From FEB-7 sp963698265 (GTDB lineage Bacteria; Pseudomonadota; Gammaproteobacteria; Burkholderiales; Usitatibacteraceae): a stretch of 64,000 nucleotides of DNA. Under the pieces are notes generated by a model that saw only the letters and a program-made list of their open reading frames with translations, was not told where the DNA came from and did no database searches. Position numbers and translations under genes: made by a program. This document shows, in pieces, positions 45,017 through 54,876 of the stretch. The stretch is taken from positions 1,187,904-1,251,903 of the forward strand of contig CAVOQC010000004.1 in NCBI GenBank assembly GCA_963698265.1, given 5' to 3'. Position 1 is the stretch's first letter; every line of letters starts with the position of its first letter.

Positions 45017-47428
45017 TCAGTGCTTGACGACCACGCCCTTGCCCGACGGGGCCGGCGCAGCCGGAGGCGGCGTGGCGGCCGCTTCTTCGGCAAGCGGCTC
45101 CGGCTTCGCCTCGAGGGCGCGGTCGAGTACCTCGTCGATCCAGCGCACCGGGATGATCTCGATCTGGCCCTTGACCTCCTCGGGAAGCTCCTCGGCGAGA
45201 TCCTTCACGTTCTCGTGGGGAATCAGGACCGTCTTCACGCCGCCGCGATGGGCCGCGAGCAGTTTTTCCTTGAGCCCCCCGATGGGCAGCACCTCGCCGC
45301 GCAGCGTGATCTCGCCGGTCATCGCCACGTCGCAGCGTACCGGTATGCCGGTGAGCACCGAGACGAGCGCGGTCGTGATCGCAACACCCGCGCTGGGGCC
45401 ATCCTTGGGCGTGGCGCCTTCGGGCAGGTGGATGTGCAGGTCCAGGTTCTGGTAGAAATCCTCGGGAATGCCCAGGCGCTTGGCTCGCGCACGCACGACC
45501 GAGATGGCGGCCTTGATGGACTCCTGCATCACCTCGCCCAGCTTGCCCGTCGTGACGGTATTGCCCTTGCCGGGCACCTTCGCCGCTTCCACGGTCAGGA
45601 GTTCCCCGCCGACCTCCGTCCACGCGAGGCCGGTGACCTGCCCCACCTGGTTCTCCTTTTCCGCGATCCCGTAGGTGAACTTGCGCACCCCCAGGTACTT
45701 GTCGAGGTTCTTCGCGTTGACCGTGACCGTCGCGCCTTCCTTCTTGCGGATCAGGATCGCCTTCACCACCTTGCGGCAGATCTTGGCGAGCTCCCGGTCG
45801 AACCCGCGCACGCCGGCTTCCCGCGTGTAGTAGCGGGCGATGTCGCGCAGGGCCGAATCGGACACCACGAGCTCGCCCGACTTCAGTCCGTTCGCCTTGA
45901 GCTGCTTGGGAAGCAGGTACTCCTTGGCAATGTGCACCTTCTCGTTCTCGGTGTAGCCCGAGAGGCGGATCACCTCCATCCGGTCCAGGAGCGGCGCCGG
46001 GATGTTGAGGGTGTTGGCGGTGGCGACGAACATCACGTCGGAGAGGTCGTACTCGACCTCCACGTAGTGGTCCACGAACGTGTGGTTCTGCTCGGGGTCG
46101 AGCACTTCCAGCAGCGCCGAAGAGGGGTCGCCGCGGAAGTCCATGCCGAGCTTGTCCACCTCGTCCAGCAGGAAGAGGGGATTTCTCACGCCGACCCGCG
46201 ACATGTTCTGCAGGATCTTGCCGGGCATCGATCCGATGTAGGTGCGGCGGTGGCCGCGCACCTCGGCCTCGTCGCGCACCCCGCCGAGCGACATGCGGAC
46301 GAACTTGCGGTTGGTTGCGCGCGCGATCGACTGCCCGAGCGAGGTCTTGCCCACGCCAGGCGGGCCCACGAGGCACAGGATCGGGCCCTTCAGCTTGTCC
46401 ACGCGCTGCTGCACGGCGAGGTACTCGACGATGCGTTCCTTCACCCGCTCGAGGCCGTAGTGGTCCGCGTCGAGGATTTTCTCGGAGTTCTTGAGATCCG
46501 ACGAGACCTTCGTCTTCTTCTTCCACGGCAGGCCCACGAGGGTGTCGATGTAGTTCCTCACCACCGTCGCCTCGGCCGACATCGGGGACATGAGCTTCAG
46601 CTTCTTCAGCTCCGCCTCGGTCTTCAGGCGCGCCTCCTTGGGCATGTGCGCGCCCTTGATCTTCTTCTCCAACTCGTCCAGGTCGGCGCCCTCCTCGGAG
46701 TCGCCGAGCTCCTTCTGGATCGCCTTCACCTGCTCGTTCAGGTAGTACTCGCGCTGGCTCTTCTCCATCTGGCGCTTCACGCGGCCGCGGATGCGCTTCT
46801 CGACCTGCATGATGTCGATCTCGGTCTCCAGGAGCTGCAGGAGCTGCTCCAGGCGGCGTGCGACCTCGAACATCTCGAGGATCTGCTGCTTCTGCTCGAG
46901 CTTGAGCGGAAGGTGCGCGGCGATCGTGTCCGACAGGCGCCCGGCGCCGTCGATCCCCGAGAGCGAGGTGAGGACTTCGGGGGGGATCTTCTTGTTCAGC
47001 TTCACGTACTGGTCGAACTGGGTGAGGAGCGTGCGGCGCATGGCCTCCACCTCGGTCGACTCGGCCTCGTCGGTGACGATGGGCTCGACCTCGCCCTCGA
47101 AATTCGCCTTGTCGGTGAGCACGCGCACGATGCCCGCGCGGTGCACGCCCTCCACCAGCACCTTCACGGTGCCGTCGGGGAGCTTCAGCATCTGCAGGAT
47201 CGTGGAAACGGTGCCGACGGCGTAGAGATCCTCCGGAGCGGGCTCGTCCTTGGCCGCGGACTTCTGCGCGACGAGGACCACGTTCTTGCCCTCCTCCATG
47301 GCCGATTCCAGCGCCTTGATGGACTTGGGGCGGCCCACGAAAAGCGGGATGACCATGTGCGGGAACACCACCACGTCGCGCAGCGGCAGCAACGGGAGCA
47401 CACGGGAATCGGGAGTCGGGTCTGTCAT
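45017..47428 (-). CDS. lon: ATP-dependent protease Lon
   Basis: Lon degrades misfolded and regulatory proteins in the cytoplasm. The 803-residue protein has the N-terminal substrate domain (LPLLPLRDVVVFPHMV), coiled-coil region, AAA+ module with Walker A GPPGVGKTSLG and Walker B FLLDEVDK, and the C-terminal protease domain with catalytic Ser679 (KDGPSAGVA) and Lys720 (GGLKEKLLAA). It ends in a Pro/Ala-rich tail of about 25 residues. A heat-shock promoter with a good sigma-32 match lies just upstream. Confidence 0.97.
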   Translation of the reverse strand: MTDPTPDSRVLPLLPLRDVVVFPHMVIPLFVGRPKSIKALESAMEEGKNVVLVAQKSAAKDEPAPEDLYAVGTVSTILQMLKLPDGTVKVLVEGVHRAGIVRVLTDKANFEGEVEPIVTDEAESTEVEAMRRTLLTQFDQYVKLNKKIPPEVLTSLSGIDGAGRLSDTIAAHLPLKLEQKQQILEMFEVARRLEQLLQLLETEIDIMQVEKRIRGRVKRQMEKSQREYYLNEQVKAIQKELGDSEEGADLDELEKKIKGAHMPKEARLKTEAELKKLKLMSPMSAEATVVRNYIDTLVGLPWKKKTKVSSDLKNSEKILDADHYGLERVKERIVEYLAVQQRVDKLKGPILCLVGPPGVGKTSLGQSIARATNRKFVRMSLGGVRDEAEVRGHRRTYIGSMPGKILQNMSRVGVRNPLFLLDEVDKLGMDFRGDPSSALLEVLDPEQNHTFVDHYVEVEYDLSDVMFVATANTLNIPAPLLDRMEVIRLSGYTENEKVHIAKEYLLPKQLKANGLKSGELVVSDSALRDIARYYTREAGVRGFDRELAKICRKVVKAILIRKKEGATVTVNAKNLDKYLGVRKFTYGIAEKENQVGQVTGLAWTEVGGELLTVEAAKVPGKGNTVTTGKLGEVMQESIKAAISVVRARAKRLGIPEDFYQNLDLHIHLPEGATPKDGPSAGVAITTALVSVLTGIPVRCDVAMTGEITLRGEVLPIGGLKEKLLAAHRGGVKTVLIPHENVKDLAEELPEEVKGQIEIIPVRWIDEVLDRALEAKPEPLAEEAAATPPPAAPAPSGKGVVVKH

Positions 47429-47457
47429 GGCGGTTTCCTGGGGAACGTCAGGCGATT

Positions 47458-47486
47458 ACATGGGGGCTCGGGGGCTCGCGATCAAG
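47458..47486 (-). promoter_or_regulatory. sigma-32 (RpoH) heat-shock promoter of lon
   Basis: On the minus strand CTTGAT (47481-47486) and CCCCATGT (47458-47465) are 15 bases apart. This matches the sigma-32 consensus CTTGAAA and CCCCATnT closely. The site is in the 93-base gap after clpX and about 30 bases before the lon start, so lon can be induced independently of clpPX. Confidence 0.72.
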
Positions 47487-47521
47487 CCCCAGCCGCGGCG
47501 CAGCGGTTTCCGGCCGGGGCG

Positions 47522-48790
<1,269 letters not shown>

Positions 48791-48809
48791 CGGATTGCCT
48801 TCCCTAACC

Positions 48810-49436
48810 TCAAGCCGCGGCCTGCGCGCGGGTCCTGAGGATCTTGTCGATCAGCCCGTACTTTACCGCTTCTTCCGCGCCCATGAAGTTGTCGCGGTCG
48901 GTGTCGCGGTCGATCACGTCGATCGGCTGGCCGGTGTGCAGCGCCATCATCTCGTTCAGGCGCCGCTTGAGGAAGAGGACCTCCTTCGCGTGGATCTCGA
49001 TGTCGGAGGCCTGCCCGGAGAACCCGCCCGAGGGCTGGTGGATCATCACGCGGGAGTTGGGCAGGACGAAGCGCTTGCCCTTGGCGCCGGCGGCCAGCAG
49101 GAACGCGCCCATGCTGGCCGCGAGGCCCGTGCACAGGGTGGAGACGTCGGGCTTGATGAACTGCATCGTGTCGTAGATCGCGAGCCCCGAGGAGACGCTG
49201 CCGCCCGGGGAGTTGATGTAGAGGTTGATGTCCTTGTCCGGGTTCTCGCTCTCGAGGAAGAGCAGTTGGGCCACGATCAGGTTCGCCATGCCGTCGTTGA
49301 TCGGGCCCACGAGGAAGATCACGCGCTCCTTCAGCAGGCGCGAGTAGATGTCGTAGGCGCGCTCGCCCCGCCCCGACTGCTCGATCACCATCGGGATGAG
49401 ACCGAGGCCCACCGGCCCCTGGTATTCGTCTCTCAA
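48810..49436 (-). CDS. clpP: ATP-dependent Clp protease proteolytic subunit ClpP
   Basis: The 208-residue serine protease subunit has Ser108 in GLAASMGAF, His133 in MIHQPSGG and the Asp of the triad in DRDTDRDNFMG. The N-terminal LIPMVIEQSGRGERAYDIYSRLL is the usual start of the mature protein, with only a few residues of propeptide before it. It lies 13 bases after tig and forms the tetradecameric chamber used by ClpX. Confidence 0.97.
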   Translation of the reverse strand: MRDEYQGPVGLGLIPMVIEQSGRGERAYDIYSRLLKERVIFLVGPINDGMANLIVAQLLFLESENPDKDINLYINSPGGSVSSGLAIYDTMQFIKPDVSTLCTGLAASMGAFLLAAGAKGKRFVLPNSRVMIHQPSGGFSGQASDIEIHAKEVLFLKRRLNEMMALHTGQPIDVIDRDTDRDNFMGAEEAVKYGLIDKILRTRAQAAA

Positions 49437-49449
49437 TCGCTTCTCCTCG

Positions 49450-50760
49450 TCAGGGCTTCTTCGTGCCCATCAGCTCGTCGAAGGCCGTCGGCCGGTCCTC
49501 CACCTGCATGCGAGCCAGGGACCATTCTACGACGTTGTCCTCCATGACGACGGCCTCGACCTCGGCCATCCGCTCGGGCTGGCCGTAGAACCAGCGGACC
49601 ATCTCGGCGGGCTGCTCGAAGCTGTCCGCGTGCTCCTCGATCACCTTGCGCACCTGGTCCGCGCGGGCGCCGAGTTCGTTCTTGCGCACGAGGTCCGCGA
49701 TCAGCAGGCCGAGGGTCACGCGGTGGCGGGCCTGTTCCGCGAAGATGGCGGCGGGCAGCTCCAGCTCCTGCGTGGTCATGCCGCGCTGCTTGAGATCGGC
49801 CAAGGCGGCCTCGCGCATGCGCGCCGTTTCCATGTCGAGGAGCGTGCGCGGCACCTCGAAGGTGGCGGCGGCGACCAGGCCCTCCATCACCTGCTCCTTC
49901 ACCCGGGACTGGATGCGCTTCTTCACCTCGCGCTCGATGTTCTGGCGGATCTCCGCGCGCATGCGCGCGACATCGCCTTCCTCCACCCCCAGCGACCTGG
50001 CGAAATCCGCGTCCACTTCCGGCAGCTTCGGCTGCGCCACCTGGTTCACCGTGACGGCGAACTGCGCGGTCTTCCCCCTGAGTTGCTCGGCATAGTCCTC
50101 CGGGAACACGATCGGGAAGGTCTTCGTCGCGCCCTCGGCGAGCCCCGCGAGGGCCTCCTCGAACGCCGGGAGCATGCGTCCCTCGCCCAGCACCACGGTG
50201 AAGTTCTTGCCGGAGCCGCCCTCGAAGGAAACGCCGTCGACCGTGCCGTCGAAGTCGAGGTTCACGAGATCGCCGTTGCCGGCACCCCGCTCGACCCGCT
50301 CGTAGGTCGCGCGCTGCTTGCGAAGCGTCTCGATCGTCGCATCGACGTCCTTGTCGGACAACTCGGTCTGCGGCCGGGCCACTTTCCGCTCGGCGATGTC
50401 GCCCAGGGTGATCTCGGGGTAGACCTCGAAGACCGCCTGGAATTCGAAGGCGTTGGCGTCGGTGCCGCCCTGGACCGGCTCGAAGCGCGGCATGCCCGCC
50501 ACGCGGTAGTTCTGGCTGCGCACGGCGTCGGCGAACGAGCGCTGCACGCTCTCCGACAGCGCCTCCTGGCGCACCTGGAACCCGTACTGGCGCTCCACCA
50601 TCTTGATCGGCACCTTGCCGGGCCGGAAACCCTGCATCTTCACCGTGCGCGCGAGCTTCTTGATCCGGTTCGCGATCTCGGCCTCGAGCTGCGCGACCGG
50701 GATCGCCACCTTCAGTTGCCGCTCGAGCGGGCTGGGCTTCGTTTCGACTGCCTGCTGCAT
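49450..50760 (-). CDS. tig: trigger factor, ribosome-associated chaperone
   Basis: Trigger factor binds the ribosome exit tunnel and shields nascent chains. The 436-residue protein has the ribosome-binding GFRPGKVPIKMV signature near residue 48. The FKBP-like isomerase domain is at about residues 160-240 (GDLVNLDFDGTVDGVSFEGG ... FPEDYAEQLRGKTAQF), with a helical C-terminal arm to the end. It is the first gene of tig-clpP-clpX. Confidence 0.95.
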   Translation of the reverse strand: MQQAVETKPSPLERQLKVAIPVAQLEAEIANRIKKLARTVKMQGFRPGKVPIKMVERQYGFQVRQEALSESVQRSFADAVRSQNYRVAGMPRFEPVQGGTDANAFEFQAVFEVYPEITLGDIAERKVARPQTELSDKDVDATIETLRKQRATYERVERGAGNGDLVNLDFDGTVDGVSFEGGSGKNFTVVLGEGRMLPAFEEALAGLAEGATKTFPIVFPEDYAEQLRGKTAQFAVTVNQVAQPKLPEVDADFARSLGVEEGDVARMRAEIRQNIEREVKKRIQSRVKEQVMEGLVAAATFEVPRTLLDMETARMREAALADLKQRGMTTQELELPAAIFAEQARHRVTLGLLIADLVRKNELGARADQVRKVIEEHADSFEQPAEMVRWFYGQPERMAEVEAVVMEDNVVEWSLARMQVEDRPTAFDELMGTKKP

Positions 50761-50834
50761 GTGGATAGTCCTGTGAGAGTCCCCCGGGATGCGTTCCGCG
50801 AGGGGTGGCCGTCAGGGTGTCGGCCGATCGAACT

Positions 50835-50919
50835 TGGTGCGAAAGAAGGGACTCGAACCCCCATGCCTTTCGGCGCCGGAACCTAAATCCGGTGCGTCTA
50901 CCAATTCCGCCACTTTCGC
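50835..50919 (-). tRNA. tRNA-Leu (TAG)
   Basis: An 85-base class II tRNA with encoded CCA and a long variable arm. The acceptor stem is GCGAAAG paired with CTTTCGC, the anticodon loop reads TTTAGGT with anticodon TAG, and the D arm contains GGTAGACGC. It precedes tig on the minus strand. Confidence 0.96.
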
Positions 50920-50930
50920 GGTGAAGGCGA

Positions 50931-50936
50931 ATTATA
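50931..50936 (-). promoter_or_regulatory. -10 element of tRNA-Leu
   Basis: A perfect TATAAT on the minus strand lies 11 bases before the tRNA 5' end, placing the transcript start a few bases before the mature tRNA. The -35 is not convincing. Confidence 0.5.
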
Positions 50937-50985
50937 CCCGAAGGAAACGGCCCCAGACGACGCCCATGGCACCGGAACTGACCGA

Positions 50986-50991
50986 TATAAT
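50986..50991 (+). promoter_or_regulatory. candidate -10 element of the hpn operon
   Basis: A perfect TATAAT on the plus strand lies 29 bases before the hpnC start, in the gap divergent from tRNA-Leu. The -35 region is poor. Confidence 0.45.
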
Positions 50992-51020
50992 CCCGATAAT
51001 TCAAGCGTTTCCCACATCCC

Positions 51021-51860
51021 TTGCCTGTCGAGCACTACGAGAATTTCCCCGTCGCTTCCTGGCTCCTTCCGCCCGCCCTGCGGCCCCCGGTCGAGGCCAT
51101 CTACGCATTTGCGCGAAGCGCCGACGACTTCGCCGACGAAGGCACCCGCAGCGACTCCGAGCGCCTGGCGCTCCTGGACGGCTATGCGAGAAACCTCGAC
51201 CGGATCGCGCACCGCGAGCGCCCCGCCGACCCGATTTTTTCCCGTCTCCATGACGCCGTCTTCGCGCACGACCTTCCCCTCGCGCTCTTCCACGACCTGC
51301 TCGACGCCTTCCGCCAGGACGTGGTGAAGAAGCGCTACGCCTCCTTCGAAGAACTGCTCGACTACTGCCGGCGGTCGGCCGATCCCGTGGGCCGGCTGCT
51401 GCTCGCACTCTTCCGCAAGGACGACCCGGCGAACCTGCGCGATTCCGACGCCATCTGCTCGAGCCTGCAACTCATCAACCACTGGCAGGACGTCGCCGTG
51501 GACTGGGGCAAGGGCCGCGTCTACCTCCCGCAGGAGGATCTCGCCCGCTTCGGCGTGACGGAATCGGGCATCGCCGAAGGCCGTGCCGACCGCGCCTGGC
51601 AGGACCTCATGCGCTTCCAGTGCCAGCGGGCGCGGGCCATGATGCGCAGCGGCTCGCCCCTGGGCACGCGGCTGCCGGGGCGCATAGGCCTGGAGATCCG
51701 CGCCATCGCCGCGGGAGGGCTGCGGATCCTCGACAAGATCGAGGCGGTGCAGGGCGACGTCTTCGGCCGCCGCCCGCGATTGAAGGCCGGCGACTGGGCG
51801 CGCATCCTCTGGAAGGCGGCCTTCTGGAGGCCGGCCCCGGTGCGGGTCGCCGCCCCATGA
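51021..51860 (+). CDS. hpnC: squalene synthase HpnC
   Basis: HpnC acts in the bacterial HpnCDE route from farnesyl diphosphate to squalene, converting the presqualene diphosphate made by HpnD to hydroxysqualene. The 279-residue protein has the family's VEHYENFPVASWLLP start, the Asp-rich FARSADDFADEG, and the second motif INHWQDVAVDWGKGRVYLP. The only start matching the family N-terminus is the TTG at 51021, an uncommon start codon. It overlaps hpnD by four bases (ATGA). Confidence 0.92.
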   Translation: MPVEHYENFPVASWLLPPALRPPVEAIYAFARSADDFADEGTRSDSERLALLDGYARNLDRIAHRERPADPIFSRLHDAVFAHDLPLALFHDLLDAFRQDVVKKRYASFEELLDYCRRSADPVGRLLLALFRKDDPANLRDSDAICSSLQLINHWQDVAVDWGKGRVYLPQEDLARFGVTESGIAEGRADRAWQDLMRFQCQRARAMMRSGSPLGTRLPGRIGLEIRAIAAGGLRILDKIEAVQGDVFGRRPRLKAGDWARILWKAAFWRPAPVRVAAP

Positions 51861-52690
51861 CCCCCGACGAATACTGCCGGCAGCGGGCCGCGGCGAGCGG
51901 ATCGAGCTTCTACTACAGCTTCCTCTTCCTGGGCGCGGAGAAAAGGCGCGCCATCACCGCGTTCTACGCCTTCTGCCGGGAGGTCGACGACGTCGCCGAC
52001 GAAGCGAGCGACATCGCGGTCGCGCGCGCCAAGCTCGCCTGGTGGCGCACGGAAGTGGCGAACCTCGCGGCCGGCACGCCCACGCACCCGGTCACGAAGG
52101 CCCTGGCGCCGTTCGTCGCTCCCATGGGCCTCGACGCGGCCCGCATGAACGAGATCATCGACGGCATGGAGATGGACTTGACACACCATCGCTATGCCGA
52201 CTTCGAGTCGCTGCGCGTGTACTGCCATCGCGTGGCCGGCGTCGTGGGACAGCTCTCGGCCTCCATCTTCGGCTTCCGCCACGCGCAGACGCTCGAGTAC
52301 GCCGAGTCGCTCGGGCTCGCATTCCAGCTCACCAACATCATCCGCGACGTGGGCGAGGACGCGAGGCGCGGCCGCGTCTACCTGCCCGCCGACGACCTGG
52401 CGCGCCACGGCCTCGCCGCGGAGGACATCCTCGCCCGTCGCGCAGGCGAGCCCTTCCGCGCCATGATGGCCGGGCAGGCCGAGCGCGCCGAGCGCCTCTA
52501 CGAGGAGGCCTTCGCGAAGCTGCATCCCGAGGACCGCCGCAACCAGCGCGCCGGGCTCGTGATGGCCGCCATCTACCGCACGCTCCTCGCCGAGATCCGC
52601 CGCGACGGCTTTCCCGTCCTGGAAGGTCGCGTCTCGCTCACGCCCATCCGCAAGCTCTGGATCGCGTGGAGGACATGGGTGCGCGCGTGA
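51857..52690 (+). CDS. hpnD: presqualene diphosphate synthase HpnD
   Basis: HpnD condenses two farnesyl diphosphates into presqualene diphosphate. The 277-residue protein has SFYYSFLFLGAEKRRAITA, the first Asp-rich motif REVDDVADE and the second TNIIRDVGEDARRGRVYLP, as in squalene and phytoene synthases. It starts at the ATG in the hpnC stop. The gene order hpnC-hpnD-hpnE is the usual one for hopanoid precursor synthesis. No squalene-hopene cyclase is in the window. Confidence 0.93.
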   Translation: MTPDEYCRQRAAASGSSFYYSFLFLGAEKRRAITAFYAFCREVDDVADEASDIAVARAKLAWWRTEVANLAAGTPTHPVTKALAPFVAPMGLDAARMNEIIDGMEMDLTHHRYADFESLRVYCHRVAGVVGQLSASIFGFRHAQTLEYAESLGLAFQLTNIIRDVGEDARRGRVYLPADDLARHGLAAEDILARRAGEPFRAMMAGQAERAERLYEEAFAKLHPEDRRNQRAGLVMAAIYRTLLAEIRRDGFPVLEGRVSLTPIRKLWIAWRTWVRA

Positions 52691-53988
52691 GCGGCAGGCG
52701 CGTCGCGGTCATCGGCGCGGGCTACGCGGGCATCGCCGCGGCCGTGAACCTGGTGCGCGGCGGCGCGGCGGTCACGCTGTACGACGCGAACCGCACGGCG
52801 GGCGGCCGGGCGCGCCGGGTCGAGTACCGCGACACCGTGCTCGACAACGGCCAGCACCTCCTGCTCGGCGCCTACCGCGACACCCTTGCGCTCATGCGGG
52901 CCGTGGATGTTCCCCGGTACGCACTTCGTCGCGAACCCCTCGGCCTGCACTACCCCGGCACCCTGGGCCTTGCCGCGCCTCGCCTGCCGGCGCCCCTGCA
53001 CCTGGCCGCCGCGCTCGCCTTCGCCGGAGGTCTCTCGCTCGCCGATCGCTTCTCGGCGTTTGCGTTCGCATTCGCCATTCGCCGTGCCGAGGCCGCTGCA
53101 AGGCCCGGCGAGTGCGTCGCCGCGTTCCTCTCCCGGCTTGCCCAGCCCGAGCGCCTGCGGCGGTTGCTCTGGGAGCCCCTGTGCGTGGCGGCGCTCAACA
53201 CGCCCGCCGAGCGGGCCGATGCGCGCGTCTTCTCGCGCGTGCTGCACGATGCGCTTGCCCGGAGCCGCGCCGATTCGGATCTCGTCTTCCCGGCCCACGA
53301 CCTCTCGGCGCTCCTGCCCGACCCCGCGATCTCGTGGCTGGGCGAGCGCGGCGCGCAGGTCGTGCTCGGCGCCCGCGTCTCCGCTCTCGCTCCCGAAGGC
53401 GCGCAATGGCGTCTCGCCGCCGCCGGGAACACCGGCACGTACGACGCCGTCGTATGCGCCACCGCGGCCCACGAGGCCTGCGCGCTTCTGGGGGGCATTC
53501 CGGGGCTGGCAGCGCTTGCCGCGAAAATCGGCGCCATCCCCCACGAGCCGATCACCACCGTTTACCTCCAGTACGAAGGACGCGTGCGCCTGCCCTTTCC
53601 GATGACCGGCGTCGACGGCGGCCACGCACAGTGGCTCTTCGACCGGGAAGCCCTTTCCGGCGCCCGCGGGCTCGTCGCCGCCGTGATTTCCGCCTCGCGC
53701 CGCGAGGCTGCGCTCGATCAGGACGTGCTCTCCACGGCCGTGCACCGGGAGGTGGCGCGCGTCGCGACACTTCCCGGACTGCCGCGGTGGACAAAGGTCA
53801 TCACCGAGAAGCGCGCCACCTTCGCCTGTGAACCGGGAGCTTTCCGCCCGCCCGCCGGGACCGGCGCCCCGGGCCTGGCGCTTGCCGGCGACTACACCGA
53901 AGGCCCCTATCCCGCGACGCTGGAGGCCGCGGTGCAGAGCGGCGCACGCGCGGCCCGAACGATCCTCGACAGCTCCCGGACGCCATGA
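52675..53988 (+). CDS. hpnE: hydroxysqualene dehydroxylase HpnE
   Basis: HpnE reduces hydroxysqualene to squalene with FAD, the last step of HpnCDE. The 437-residue amine-oxidase-type protein has the FAD motif VAVIGAGYAGIAAAV near the N-terminus and the C-terminal FAD segment LALAGDYTEGPYPATLEAAV. The start is either the ATG at 52675 or the GTG at 52687 that overlaps the hpnD stop. The GGAGG at 52668-52672 is too close for the first and too far for the second, so I leave this open. It overlaps the next gene by ATGA. Confidence 0.92.
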   Translation: MGARVSGRRVAVIGAGYAGIAAAVNLVRGGAAVTLYDANRTAGGRARRVEYRDTVLDNGQHLLLGAYRDTLALMRAVDVPRYALRREPLGLHYPGTLGLAAPRLPAPLHLAAALAFAGGLSLADRFSAFAFAFAIRRAEAAARPGECVAAFLSRLAQPERLRRLLWEPLCVAALNTPAERADARVFSRVLHDALARSRADSDLVFPAHDLSALLPDPAISWLGERGAQVVLGARVSALAPEGAQWRLAAAGNTGTYDAVVCATAAHEACALLGGIPGLAALAAKIGAIPHEPITTVYLQYEGRVRLPFPMTGVDGGHAQWLFDREALSGARGLVAAVISASRREAALDQDVLSTAVHREVARVATLPGLPRWTKVITEKRATFACEPGAFRPPAGTGAPGLALAGDYTEGPYPATLEAAVQSGARAARTILDSSRTP

Positions 53989-54749
53989 ATCCACCACACA
54001 CCGTTTCCGCCCGCTGGAATGCACCTGCCGACCTGCTCCACGACCGGGTGGTGCTCGTCACCGGCGCGGGCCGAGGCCTGGGGCGCGCCGTGGCGCTCGC
54101 CTGCGCGGCCCACGGGGCCACCGTGGCGCTCATGGGCCGCAAGACCGAGCCCCTCACGAAGACCTACGACGACATCGTCGCCGCCGGAGGCAAGGAGCCC
54201 GCGGCGATCCCCCTCGACCTCGCGAGCGCGGGAGACCACGAGTTCGATACCCTGGCGGGGATGCTGCGCCGCGACCTCGGGCAGCTGGACGCGGTGGTGC
54301 ATTGCGCCACGCACTTCACGCCGCTCTCGCCCCTGCGCGACCAGTCCCTGGAGCAGTGGATGACGCACCTTCGGGTCAATCTCGGCGCCCCATTCGCCCT
54401 CACGAGAGCCTGCCTGCCGATGCTCTCCGACGCACCCGACGGCGCCGTGATCTTCACCGCCGAGACCCACGCCTTCCAGCCGGCGGCCTACTGGGGCGCC
54501 TTCGCCGTGTCGAAATCCGGCCTCGGGCCGCTTGCCGCCATCTGGGCCGACGAATGCGAGCAGGCGGGCAGGCCCCGCTTCCACGTGGCGATACCCGGGC
54601 CGATGGCGAGCCCGCAGCGGGCGCAAAGCCATCCGGGAGAGAACCGCGCGGCGCTCCCGGCGCCCGAGGCGGTCGCGGGCGCCTACCTGCGCCTCCTGGG
54701 ACCCGAAGGCCGGGGATTTCCGAGCGCCCCGCTCTCGATCGTGACGTAA
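53985..54749 (+). CDS. short-chain dehydrogenase/reductase-fold protein lacking the catalytic Ser and Tyr
   Basis: A 254-residue SDR with the cofactor motif TGAGRGLG and the structural NLGAPFALT Asn. The YciK-like outline is clear, but the active-site segment reads AYWGAFAVSK: the Tyr of Tyr-x3-Lys is Phe, and the Ser 13 residues earlier is Glu. It starts within the hpnE stop (ATGA), so it is translated with the squalene genes. It could be a non-catalytic cofactor-binding protein or use another chemistry. A squalene- or hopanoid-related role is suggested only by position. Confidence 0.85.
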   Translation: MNPPHTVSARWNAPADLLHDRVVLVTGAGRGLGRAVALACAAHGATVALMGRKTEPLTKTYDDIVAAGGKEPAAIPLDLASAGDHEFDTLAGMLRRDLGQLDAVVHCATHFTPLSPLRDQSLEQWMTHLRVNLGAPFALTRACLPMLSDAPDGAVIFTAETHAFQPAAYWGAFAVSKSGLGPLAAIWADECEQAGRPRFHVAIPGPMASPQRAQSHPGENRAALPAPEAVAGAYLRLLGPEGRGFPSAPLSIVT

Positions 54750-54792
54750 TCCACAGACTTCGACGCCGGGAATGGGCTAAACTAGGACTTGC

Positions 54793-54821
54793 CCGAACTT
54801 TGTTCGGTAAGTCTCTTTTTT
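54793..54821 (+). terminator. Rho-independent terminator of the hpn operon
   Basis: CCGAAC (54793-54798), a three-base loop, and GTTCGG (54802-54807) form a perfect stem, followed by a T-run at 54816-54821. It lies in the 127-base gap between the SDR and the cyclase gene, which otherwise contains a possible -10 TAAACT (54778-54783). Confidence 0.7.
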
Positions 54822-54876
54822 AAAGCAATAACTGCCCACAGGGGGGTTACGGCGCGCCGCCGTTTCAGGTCGCACG

